NCBI GenBank assembly: GCA_948759685.1
Contig: CAQBGY010000159.1
Coordinates: forward strand, 1 to 7,143
Length of the DNA: 7,143 bases
Direction: 5' to 3'
Source of the DNA: an uncultured Eubacterium sp.
GTDB lineage: Bacteria; Bacillota_A; Clostridia; Lachnospirales; Lachnospiraceae
Both the position numbers and the translations under genes were made by a program. Under the pieces are notes generated by a model. It saw only the letters and a program-made list of their open reading frames with translations. It did not search any database and was not told the origin of the DNA. Below are positions 1 through 5,161 of the stretch, piece by piece (position 1 is the first letter of the stretch; every line of letters starts with the position of its first letter).

Positions 1-531
1 ATCGTAGTTGCGAGACATTTTTTGATATAACTGTTTGATAGGCTTTCTGTAGAGCCGCATCTTCTTTCGCCGCTTTGTTTTTCCACGGAAGAAGGTACTA
101 TCATCCATAAATAGCTGTCCATATTTGTCAACTAATAAAATTCCAGCACTTTTGGCCTCTTTCACAAATCTATCAACGGTTCTTTCTGGCAATCCTAAAA
201 TCTGCGGTAAATCTTGACGGAACATAGGTTGTCTTTCGGTTAGCATTAACCTATTATCATCCTCATATGTCAGATACACAGCTAAATAGGTCAAACGTCC
301 TAAAGTCTGAGGGCTAATGCTTTTATCCAGTGGAACTTTCCGCATTAATACAAATCCTCCATATCCATTTGTTAAATCTCGTCTTTGGCGGCGTTTTGCT
401 TCTGCTTCTTTTCGTATTTTTTTGACTCTCTGATCTTCAGCAGTAAAAAAAGTCCCACCATTTTTTGCAGTGATCTTTTTTCCTGTTTTATCATCAATCA
501 TTGTCACGCTATTTTCAAAACTGTATGACAT
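1..531 (-). CDS. Winged-helix Rep-like DNA-binding protein, 3' end cut by window
   Basis: An open frame of 177 codons starts at the ATG at 531 and is still open at base 1, so the C-terminus is missing. A GAGAGG sequence precedes the start by 6 nt. Residues 1-30 are polar and 33-52 are strongly basic (KKIRKEAEAKRRQRR). Residues 59-100 look like the helical first part of a winged helix. Residues 104-130 resemble a helix-turn-helix (RQDLPQILGLPERTVDRFVK), followed by a wing at 131-147 (GILLVDKYGQLFMDD) and a second basic patch at 150-176. This architecture occurs in Firmicute plasmid and phage replication or transcription factors such as RepL-like initiators. Calling it a replication protein is inference, since no catalytic motif is expected or seen. 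It lies 15 nt downstream of the small HTH gene at 547-825, so the two are probably co-transcribed. Two TTTTTCC motifs (78, 477) lie inside it. Confidence 0.75.
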   Translation of the reverse strand, partial: MSYSFENSVTMIDDKTGKKITAKNGGTFFTAEDQRVKKIRKEAEAKRRQRRDLTNGYGGFVLMRKVPLDKSISPQTLGRLTYLAVYLTYEDDNRLMLTERQPMFRQDLPQILGLPERTVDRFVKEAKSAGILLVDKYGQLFMDDSTFFRGKTKRRKKMRLYRKPIKQLYQKMSRNYD

Positions 532-546
532 TTTCCACCTCTCACA

Positions 547-825
547 TCAATTTTCCTGTTCTGCATTATCATTGTCACAATCTTTCTTGCCGTTAGTTTC
601 CAATTCTACAAAACCCATGTACTTTTCATACTTATTGAGAAAGTCAACAAGATTATTATATTGATTAAAAGAAAGTGAAAATCTGGAATTGCAAAAGTAC
701 GAAAACTTCTGCTCATCAATCTTGACTTTTCCAGCTAACCACTTTTTCTTAATACCGTACTTTTCAATAAATTCATTTGTGCGCCTAATCAAAGGCTCCT
801 GCTCCTGAATACTCATTTGGATCAT
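547..825 (-). CDS. Small HTH-like (Cro/XRE-type?) protein, 92 aa
   Basis: The start at 825 is supported by GGAGG at 833-837, 7 nt upstream; the in-frame ATG three codons later would be 16 nt away and is less likely. Residues about 17-62 read as a compact helical domain. KKKWLAGKVKI followed by DEQKFSYFCN fits helix-turn-helix spacing, and a further helix follows (SFNQYNNLVDFLNKYEKY). The pattern resembles lambda-repressor-like domains of phage and plasmid regulators, but the match is by eye and weak. The C-terminal 15 residues are acidic and probably disordered. The stop lies 15 nt before the ATG of the winged-helix gene, and this protein may regulate that gene. A 13-bp palindrome at 851-863, just upstream of the ribosome binding site, is a possible operator. 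Confidence 0.7.
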   Translation of the reverse strand: MIQMSIQEQEPLIRRTNEFIEKYGIKKKWLAGKVKIDEQKFSYFCNSRFSLSFNQYNNLVDFLNKYEKYMGFVELETNGKKDCDNDNAEQEN

Positions 826-850
826 TAAAATTCCTCCTTCATTTCATTTT

Positions 851-863
851 TCCCGATACGGGA
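851..863. promoter_or_regulatory. Palindrome TCCCG-ATA-CGGGA upstream of HTH gene
   Basis: Perfect 5-bp arms surround a 3-bp centre, 25 bp upstream of the HTH gene start. It could be an operator for that protein. On the plus strand it is followed by TTTTTT (864-869), so it could also act as a weak intrinsic terminator for plus-strand transcripts. A related half, CCGTATC, occurs at 1234-1240. Confidence 0.35.
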
Positions 864-1235
864 TTTTTTGATTTTTCTCCGATATGGATTTCTCTTGGCT
901 TACTGTTTTTCCCGGCTGGCTGCTCTGGCAATGCTGATTGTAGGATAGATAACACCTATGAAAAATTGGTTCTGGCGTAGGCGGTTCTTTTCCCTTACCA
1001 CATACTTAATTTTTGAGTGACACGGAAAAACACAGTAATATCAACGGTTCTACGATTTTTATATGCAATTTTTCCTTTAAAATATGGACTAAAAAGGGGT
1101 AAAATTGCGAAAACTGAATGCCTGTGAAATTATGGACGGCTGTTTACTGGTATAGTTTTTCTTCCCTTCCTTTTTTTAATTTTTCCGCAAAGTATCCCTA
1201 AAATGGGGAAGTTCTAAGGTGCTGGAAAAGGCTCC

Positions 1236-1290
1236 GTATCAATTCGAAGGCCCATTTTTGCGAAAATGGGAATATCAATTCCGTTGATAC
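1236..1290. repeat. Nested inverted repeat with flanking direct repeats
   Basis: The inner hairpin has perfect 8-bp arms, CCCATTTT (1251-1258) and AAAATGGG (1263-1270), around TGCG. It sits inside a perfect outer inverted repeat, GTATCAA (1236-1242) with TTGATAC (1284-1290). The 9-mer TATCAATTC also occurs as a direct repeat at 1237-1245 and 1273-1281 on both sides of the hairpin. No T-run follows on either strand, so a terminator is unlikely. A protein-binding site or an element of a replication origin is possible. Confidence 0.55.
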
Positions 1291-1373
1291 TATGCGCCAC
1301 TCAAAACCTAATTCTCAAATTTCCGATACGATTTTTCCCGTAGACAACTATCAGGCCAACGCATAAAGAAGTA

Positions 1374-1404
1374 GCCGCCCTCCCCTGATACAGAGCAGAG
1401 CGGC
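1374..1404 (-). terminator. Possible weak terminator of the 483-aa gene
   Basis: On the minus strand a GCCGC/GCGGC stem with a long loop follows the stop of the gene at 1422, and a T-rich stretch (TACTTCTTT) follows it. The stem is only 5 bp and the loop is 21 nt, so this is tentative. Confidence 0.25.
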
Positions 1405-1421
1405 AATAGCAGTTTTTCCAA

Positions 1422-2873
1422 TTAACTATTTGAGAAAATAAACGCCTCGACCTCGCTTAACGTAAATGTTTTATTTTCACCATTCAAGAGGTACTTGTTT
1501 TTGTCCCAATCTGTATAGTATTTAACTTTGTACTTATTCTTCATCAATCGAATGCGGTAACAGGACGCATTGTAATACTCTTTATATCCATAATCATCAA
1601 TATCCACTTCCAACTGATAACCCAACTTTTGCAATGCCCTTTGTACCTTTTCTTTTCGCTGCTCAAAGTTTGGTTCTTTGTTCCATAAAAAACCTACTGT
1701 GTCTGTTCTACAGAAGTTACGTCTTGCATAATCGGCATCCATATAGAATTGCTCAACCTGTTCCAGTGTCAGATCAAAGATTTTTCCTGCAACTACTTCA
1801 CCAGAATCAAGTTTTACGATTTGATATTGTCCACGATCATTCTCTGTTTTGGCAATTTTTCGGGATTTATGCAAATCATACCCAAGCCTCTGCAAGTGCC
1901 TTCTGGCCTTGCGTTTTCTGGCTGCTGGATTAGTCGGATCGTTCTGCTCTCGCTTTATTCGCCGTTCTGTTTTGATTATCCGTTCTTCCATGTAATAGTC
2001 AATCATGTAAATGTCTTTGCTATTTTTCCATCTATCAATATATAAGTTATAATACTGTTCAATATACTGCCAATTAGCAAAAGTACGCCTTGTGTTCTCC
2101 TGATCCGCTGGATCATTTGACCATAGTACAAACGCATTTTTCCAAGAGCGCAATTCATCATAGTTGTCAAGTCCTTGCTCCCGTACTTGCAATGTCAATT
2201 TATTGTCCTTATCCAGATAATCAAAAACAAACTGCAATTCTGTATTACAGTGCTTTTCACCGTAGAGATATTCAAAAAAACTATTAAACAAGTCCAAATA
2301 AAACAGTTTTCCCGATTCATCACGCTTTAGGAAGTCAGTAAAACTAAAACTTTTCCCGTCAAAGTTTATGTAATTTTCTTTTATTTTTAACCCTGAACGA
2401 TATAGTTTCCATCGGATATTAGGTGGGTTATAGAAAATTGTTTTTCCGCAATATTTACTGTTGCTCAAAATTTCTAATGCACCTTCAACAGCTTTTTTCT
2501 TCTTATTGCAGTAGTTTGTTAAGTCCTCATAATAGGCTTTTATCTGCTGCCAGTTAGTAAATATTTGCTTTATTTGTTCCTGCACTGTGACTTCTGTTGA
2601 CCAGATTATTAATTGCTCATTTGCAAATCTTGCAACCAGACTATAAGGCGGCTCCGCATGATAGAGAATTGTTTGTAATCGTCTTTCATAATGCGGATGA
2701 TTTTTCCCATATAATTTCCTCATATACTGGTAAACTGCCTTAACCGCCTCCCAATGGTCAGGTTTGTCCCGTGTTACAACATAGATAGAGTATTCGTGCT
2801 TATAATATTTGCTTGTATAATCGCTCTCTGTCTGCACTGGTGTATATCTATATACGATTTCAGGCTTTTCCAC
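1422..2873 (-). CDS. 483-aa protein with two internal duplications, function unknown
   Basis: The protein starts at a GTG at 2873, with GGAG 7 nt upstream and 14 nt after the stop of the Xis-like gene, so the two genes form an operon. Two pairs of repeats can be seen. The first is residues about 86-121 (IIWSTEVTVQEQIKQIFTNW) matching 246-281 (VLWSNDPADQENTRRTFANW). The second is residues about 322-377 matching 409-479, sharing R-x-LQ-(R/K)-LGY-x-L near the start and TLxxVExF at the end. The second unit follows a pattern I recall from short accessory proteins of Clostridia elements (LGYxLHKSR, then YxIV, VAG, DLTLEQVEQF). There is no signal peptide or membrane segment, and the protein is rich in Lys, Tyr and Trp, which would fit nucleic-acid binding. 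I do not know its function. Five TTTTTCC motifs lie inside it (as GGAAAAA on the coding strand). Confidence 0.85.
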   Translation of the reverse strand: MEKPEIVYRYTPVQTESDYTSKYYKHEYSIYVVTRDKPDHWEAVKAVYQYMRKLYGKNHPHYERRLQTILYHAEPPYSLVARFANEQLIIWSTEVTVQEQIKQIFTNWQQIKAYYEDLTNYCNKKKKAVEGALEILSNSKYCGKTIFYNPPNIRWKLYRSGLKIKENYINFDGKSFSFTDFLKRDESGKLFYLDLFNSFFEYLYGEKHCNTELQFVFDYLDKDNKLTLQVREQGLDNYDELRSWKNAFVLWSNDPADQENTRRTFANWQYIEQYYNLYIDRWKNSKDIYMIDYYMEERIIKTERRIKREQNDPTNPAARKRKARRHLQRLGYDLHKSRKIAKTENDRGQYQIVKLDSGEVVAGKIFDLTLEQVEQFYMDADYARRNFCRTDTVGFLWNKEPNFEQRKEKVQRALQKLGYQLEVDIDDYGYKEYYNASCYRIRLMKNKYKVKYYTDWDKNKYLLNGENKTFTLSEVEAFIFSNS

Positions 2874-2887
2874 CCTACCACTCCAAT

Positions 2888-3397
2888 CTAAATCACATTC
2901 AATCTATCAATATATTCTTCAAATTTCTTACGCTTGATCTGCGCCCTTGTCCTATTCCAAAGCACAAAATCTGCGTCAGGATTTTCCGCTATGATCTTGC
3001 GTATCTTATCCCGCCCAATTCTGAAATATAAAGCGGCTTCATCAATGGATAATGTGTATTTTTTCCAAACTGGCATATCCTTTACGGCCTTTTCACATCC
3101 CCCACACTCCACATAGGGGAGGCCGTTTGTATCAATAAATTCCGCTACAGCGTCCCGCCCGGTCAGGATTTTTCCGATAGCGTTCATAGCCACTATATAG
3201 GCTTCTGCCCTGTCAGATAAATAATTGTTCAGGTCACGGATCACAGTAGCTATATCAGTATCTTCCTCCATATCAGCCTTGTGACTGTCCGTGTAGGCCG
3301 CTAACTTTTTCCGCTGCTGCTCCACCTCCTTGATCTCTGTTTGCTGGATCGTTTCAATTATAGTATTAAGCTGCTGTCTGGCCCTTGTGTTTATCAT
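2888..3397 (-). CDS. Tn916 Xis-like DNA-binding domain fused to a helical N-terminus
   Basis: The start at 3397 has AAGGAGA about 7 nt upstream. Residues 108-168 closely resemble the excisionase of Tn916-type elements: MPVWKKYTLSIDEAALYF, then RIGRDKIRKI, and a basic tail QIKRKKFEEYIDRL, that is, a winged-helix MerR/Xis fold. Tn916 Xis itself is only about 67 residues. Here about 107 residues precede the domain: a charged coiled-coil-like helix (8-45), a second helical part (46-90) and a short CGGC motif (98-101). No integrase lies in this window, and the gene is co-transcribed with the 483-aa unknown. It may therefore be an architectural or regulatory protein of the element rather than a true excision factor. 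Three TTTTTCC motifs lie inside it. Confidence 0.85.
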   Translation of the reverse strand: MINTRARQQLNTIIETIQQTEIKEVEQQRKKLAAYTDSHKADMEEDTDIATVIRDLNNYLSDRAEAYIVAMNAIGKILTGRDAVAEFIDTNGLPYVECGGCEKAVKDMPVWKKYTLSIDEAALYFRIGRDKIRKIIAENPDADFVLWNRTRAQIKRKKFEEYIDRLNVI

Positions 3398-3428
3398 GTA
3401 ATCTCTCCTTTTCGCATTCTATAAAACG

Positions 3429-3516
3429 CCAAATTTCCAACTTTGAAAATTAAATATCACCTAAACTTTAATATTTGTAACTATTCCAGCCCTCCAATCT
3501 TCAAATTTGAAAAATG
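3429..3516. repeat. Two imperfect 23-bp repeats, one containing a 12-bp palindrome
   Basis: The copies at about 3429-3451 and 3494-3516 share CCAA, then TTC, then TTTGAAAA in the same order, with one 1-bp gap. The second copy contains the perfect palindrome TTCAAATTTGAA (3500-3511). The spacing of about 65 bp and the position upstream of the Xis-like gene suggest operator or accessory-protein sites. The low sequence complexity limits confidence. Confidence 0.4.
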
Positions 3517-3528
3517 TTCTGATCCGCT

Positions 3529-3562
3529 TTTGTTCGGTTTTGCAAAAATTTTTCCGAACAAA
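3529..3562. repeat. Inverted repeat TTTGTTCGG / CCGAACAAA
   Basis: Perfect 9-bp arms (3529-3537 and 3554-3562) flank a 16-bp centre that itself contains TTTTGCAAAA and a TTTTTCC motif (3549). The dyad ends 4 bp before the -35 box of the plus-strand promoter at 3567, which fits an operator or activator site for it. A binding site for a replication protein is an alternative. Confidence 0.6.
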
Positions 3563-3566
3563 CCTA

Positions 3567-3595
3567 TTGACTTTGAAACAAAACCGTGTTACAAT
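3567..3595 (+). promoter_or_regulatory. Strong sigma-A promoter for the non-coding RNA
   Basis: TTGACT (3567-3572), a spacer of exactly 17 bp and TACAAT (3590-3595) each match the consensus at 5 of 6 positions. Transcription would start near 3602. A second, weaker pair (TTTAAC at 3612, TATAAT at 3635, 17-bp spacer) lies downstream. No open reading frame with a ribosome binding site follows before the terminator. Confidence 0.8.
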
Positions 3596-3601
3596 ACTGT
3601 A

Positions 3602-3793
3602 AAAGGGGTATTTTAACCGTTTTCAAGATAGACTTATAATCAGTATACGCCTATTGGCTTGCATTGTCAAGCCCTTTTTCCGTTGTTTTCAAGGCAACGG
3701 CATTTTTCCCGTAAACAAATGTGAAAAGACTTCCGATGTGGTTGCTGTTGCCTTGAGCCGCCTTGACTGTTACACCAAGTCAGGGCGGTTTTT
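3602..3793 (+). ncRNA. Candidate structured small RNA, about 190 nt
   Basis: The unit runs from a near-consensus promoter to a strong intrinsic terminator. No ATG between them opens a frame longer than a few codons behind a ribosome binding site. Predicted structure: hairpin 1 is GGCTTG (3656-3661)/CAAGCC (3668-3673) followed by cTTTTT. Hairpin 2 is CCGTTG (3680-3685)/CAACGG (3695-3700) followed by caTTTTT. A 15-bp long-range helix pairs 3688-3702 with 3743-3757 with two G-U pairs; it shares bases with hairpin 2, so the two exclude each other. The terminator helix (3758-3788) abuts the long-range helix and could stack on it. This resembles attenuator or regulatory RNA architecture. I do not recognise a known family. 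Possible roles are copy-number control, an RNA regulator, or the leader of an unseen gene. Confidence 0.6.
3758..3793 (+). terminator. Strong intrinsic terminator of the small RNA
   Basis: An 11-bp stem, CCGCCTTGACT (3758-3768) with AGTCAGGGCGG (3778-3788), contains a single T-G wobble. It has a 9-nt loop and is followed by TTTTT (3789-3793). The minus-strand side lacks a T-run, so it works for plus-strand transcripts. Confidence 0.85.
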
Positions 3794-3805
3794 ATTGTGG
3801 CATGG

Positions 3806-3826
3806 AGAAAGAGGGCTTACGCCCTC
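3806..3826 (-). terminator. Terminator of the minus-strand operon
   Basis: Read on the minus strand, GAGGGC-GTAA-GCCCTC forms a perfect 6-bp stem with a GNRA-type tetraloop, followed by TTTCT. It lies 18 bp after the stop of the gene at 3845. It faces the small-RNA terminator, so the two transcription units converge and end 12 bp apart. Confidence 0.7.
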
Positions 3827-3844
3827 CATCCCCTGTCTGGCTTG

Positions 3845-4528
3845 TCAGAACTGCGGTATCACCTCCAGTTCTTCCCTTGCAACCTCCAGCATATGCCTAA
3901 TTTTTTCGGATTCATCTTCTGTATAGGAGATTTCCAAATCAACAGGCAGAGCCGTCATTTTCTGTTCCTGCTCCAGATTGTACAGACCAACCGTGATCTG
4001 CTGATTGCTTGCAACTTCAAAATAGATTGTTCTGCAAACCTGTTTTGTTACGGACAACCCGCCCAAAAAGGCATTCATATAGTGCTTAACCCGCATAAAA
4101 CGCTTATTGGAGATAACACCTAACTTGCGCAAGTCCAGCACAACCAACATATTTCCATTATTATCAATGTGGCTGCGGCTCCAGTCAATCAGGCTGGCGG
4201 GATCGTCCTTGCTGCCGCTGGCGGTGCTGCAATCCGCAAGGGCTTTGTTCTTGCAATCAACAGTGTAAACCGTACCGCCCTCACTCAAGAATAAAAACTT
4301 GTTTTCATTAACGGGGATAAACTCTTCGATTTTGCCGTTTGAGTATTTCGGCGTTGCAAACTGGCGGTTAAACCTCAAATCACCAAAATCTGAAGTAGTG
4401 ATTTCTGTAGCACAGAAATTTAGCTTTTCACCTGTTAAATATTCAGCTTCTACCTTAAACCAATTAAAACGGCTCATATAGGCAACAGCGATAAGTGCTT
4501 TATTGATAGAATTAACAGTGATTTTCAT
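3845..4528 (-). CDS. 227-aa protein of unknown function
   Basis: The start at 4528 has AAGGAGA about 8 nt upstream. I do not recognise a domain. The protein is soluble, without a signal peptide or membrane segment. The N-terminal half looks beta-rich (MKITVNSINKALIAVAYMSRF, KFLFLSEGGTVYTVDCKN), a polar middle follows (SGSKDDPASLIDWSR), and the C-terminus is an acidic amphipathic helix (200-223, EDESEKIRHMLEVAREELEV). It is the last gene of an operon with the J-domain gene (57 nt upstream) and the 91-aa gene. The frame is intact, with a clear terminator 18 bp after the stop. From context it belongs to the accessory set of the mobile element; no more specific role can be given. Confidence 0.8.
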   Translation of the reverse strand: MKITVNSINKALIAVAYMSRFNWFKVEAEYLTGEKLNFCATEITTSDFGDLRFNRQFATPKYSNGKIEEFIPVNENKFLFLSEGGTVYTVDCKNKALADCSTASGSKDDPASLIDWSRSHIDNNGNMLVVLDLRKLGVISNKRFMRVKHYMNAFLGGLSVTKQVCRTIYFEVASNQQITVGLYNLEQEQKMTALPVDLEISYTEDESEKIRHMLEVAREELEVIPQF

Positions 4529-4585
4529 GGTATATTCTCCTTCTCCCCGTGTAGCCGATAGGTCAGCTATGTTATATGTAATGGG

Positions 4586-5074
4586 CTAAACGATCTTTAC
4601 AAGGGGCTGATTTGTCTTAATGGTTTCGCTGCCATACAAATCCCTGATTTCATCAAGTGATAGGGTTTTGCTGCTGTGCTTGCGATAGGGGCTTGAATGG
4701 TAATACCACGCCCTTTTTGACTGGCTCCACCTGAACTTCAGCCGCTTTAATTCCTCTTTGTGGGGCTTTGTGTCCCCGCTGATCCAGAGCCATGATCCGC
4801 AAATTTCAATATTCAGCCCGGTAAAGCGGATCAAAATATCAATGATCTCCCGGAAGTCTGCGGCCTTTTCGGTGGATTGTCCCGCCGTAGTGTATGTCGT
4901 ACCATTAGCGGCTCTATGAACGTTCTGTAGCTGCTTGAAAAGCCTATCATATTCTCCATTGATCTCTTGCATATCCCTTGTATCGCCGCCCCTGTCGGGA
5001 TGATGTACCATTGCAAGCCGTTTATACTGCTTTTTCAAATCCTCCAGCGTTTGCGGATTGTTAAACCATTTCAT
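4586..5074 (-). CDS. Mobile-element J-domain (DnaJ-like) mini-protein, 162 aa
   Basis: The start at 5074 has AAGGAG 8 nt upstream. Residues 1-50 form a shortened J domain: helix II (LEDLKKQYKRLAMVH), the HPD motif at 25-27 needed to stimulate Hsp70 ATPase, and helix III (MQEINGEYDRLFKQL). There is no Gly/Phe region, zinc-finger domain or substrate-binding domain of full DnaJ. Residues 87-126 form a second module (ICGSWLWISGDTKPHKEELKRLKFRWS, ending AWYYH) that I know from J-domain proteins of Gram-positive plasmids, phages and integrative elements. The likely role is recruiting host DnaK to an element protein, for example in replication; that is inference. A 137-nt structured spacer separates it from the gene at 5212, and its Shine-Dalgarno sequence GGAGCG is repeated in a stem of that spacer (see findings). 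Confidence 0.9.
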   Translation of the reverse strand: MKWFNNPQTLEDLKKQYKRLAMVHHPDRGGDTRDMQEINGEYDRLFKQLQNVHRAANGTTYTTAGQSTEKAADFREIIDILIRFTGLNIEICGSWLWISGDTKPHKEELKRLKFRWSQSKRAWYYHSSPYRKHSSKTLSLDEIRDLYGSETIKTNQPLVKIV

Positions 5075-5097
5075 TTTGAACGCTCCTTATTTAATAC

Positions 5098-5126
5098 TTG
5101 TGGAGCGGGGGCGGTTGTGATATAAT
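5098..5126 (+). promoter_or_regulatory. Possible extended -10 promoter, antisense to the operon
   Basis: TTGTGG (5098-5103), a 17-bp spacer and TATAAT (5121-5126) are seen, with TGA directly before the -10 (extended -10). It reads against the J-domain gene and would start near 5133. Two plus-strand terminator-like hairpins follow within 85 bp. The -35 is poor, so activity rests on the extended -10. Confidence 0.45.
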
Positions 5127-5147
5127 AGTTGTACCGTCCCCCGCTCC
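5102..5147. repeat. GC-rich inverted repeat upstream of the J-domain gene
   Basis: GGAGCGGGGGCGGT (5102-5115) pairs with ACCGTCCCCCGCTCC (5133-5147) with one bulged base, around a 17-bp AT-rich loop that holds TATAAT. An alternative local hairpin, CCCCCG (5138-5143)/CGGGGG (5147-5152), uses the same bases and is followed by TTTT on the plus strand. In the minus-strand mRNA the stem lies 15 nt before the Shine-Dalgarno sequence of the J-domain gene. Confidence 0.75.
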
Positions 5148-5161
5148 GGGGGTTTTGGTGG

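Larger units (their letters stand above)
826..1421. other. 596-bp non-coding region rich in dyads and TTTTTCC motifs
   Basis: No convincing gene is seen on either strand. The stretch holds six plus-strand TTTTTCC copies (847, 906, 1069, 1180, 1332, 1413) and the only reversed copy (1024). It also holds a nested dyad at 1236-1290, a palindrome at 851-863 and three copies of CCGATAYG (853, 879, 1323). It lies directly upstream of the HTH and winged-helix genes, where a replication origin or a regulatory hub would be expected. Both readings are inference. I could not place a convincing promoter for the HTH gene here. Confidence 0.5.
3398..3601. other. Upstream region of the Xis-like gene: repeats, dyads and divergent promoter
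   Basis: No gene is seen. The region holds two imperfect 23-bp repeats, a 12-bp palindrome, a 9-bp-arm dyad and a plus-strand promoter, all listed separately. It must also carry the minus-strand promoter of the Xis-like operon, but I could not single out a good -35/-10 pair. It is very AT-rich. Confidence 0.4.
78..3719 (+). repeat. Dispersed strand-biased heptamer TTTTTCC, 19 copies
   Basis: Plus-strand copies start at 78, 477, 847, 906, 1069, 1180, 1332, 1413, 1781, 2023, 2137, 2441, 2701, 3060, 3169, 3306, 3549, 3675 and 3713. One reversed copy is at 1024. None was found in 3720-7143. Fifteen of the 19 are preceded by A or G. Ten lie in genes and nine between genes. By base composition I would expect about one per 7 kb. 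Confidence 0.75.

Noticed and set aside
470..664. 64-codon plus-strand open frame
   Set aside because: It lies antisense to two supported minus-strand genes and has a low-complexity Ser/Leu/Phe composition.
1634..2045. Two plus-strand open frames of about 98 codons opposite the 483-aa gene
   Set aside because: They are shadows of a well-supported minus-strand gene and have no ribosome binding site or recognisable product.
78..3719. TTTTTCC copies read as a set of hairpin terminators
   Set aside because: Only the copies at 3675 and 3713 follow clear hairpins; the others, including all ten within genes, do not.
3654..3926. 90-codon plus-strand open frame across the small RNA
   Set aside because: It starts at a non-ATG codon without a ribosome binding site, runs through the strong terminator at 3758-3793 and overlaps the 3' end of the minus-strand gene at 3845.
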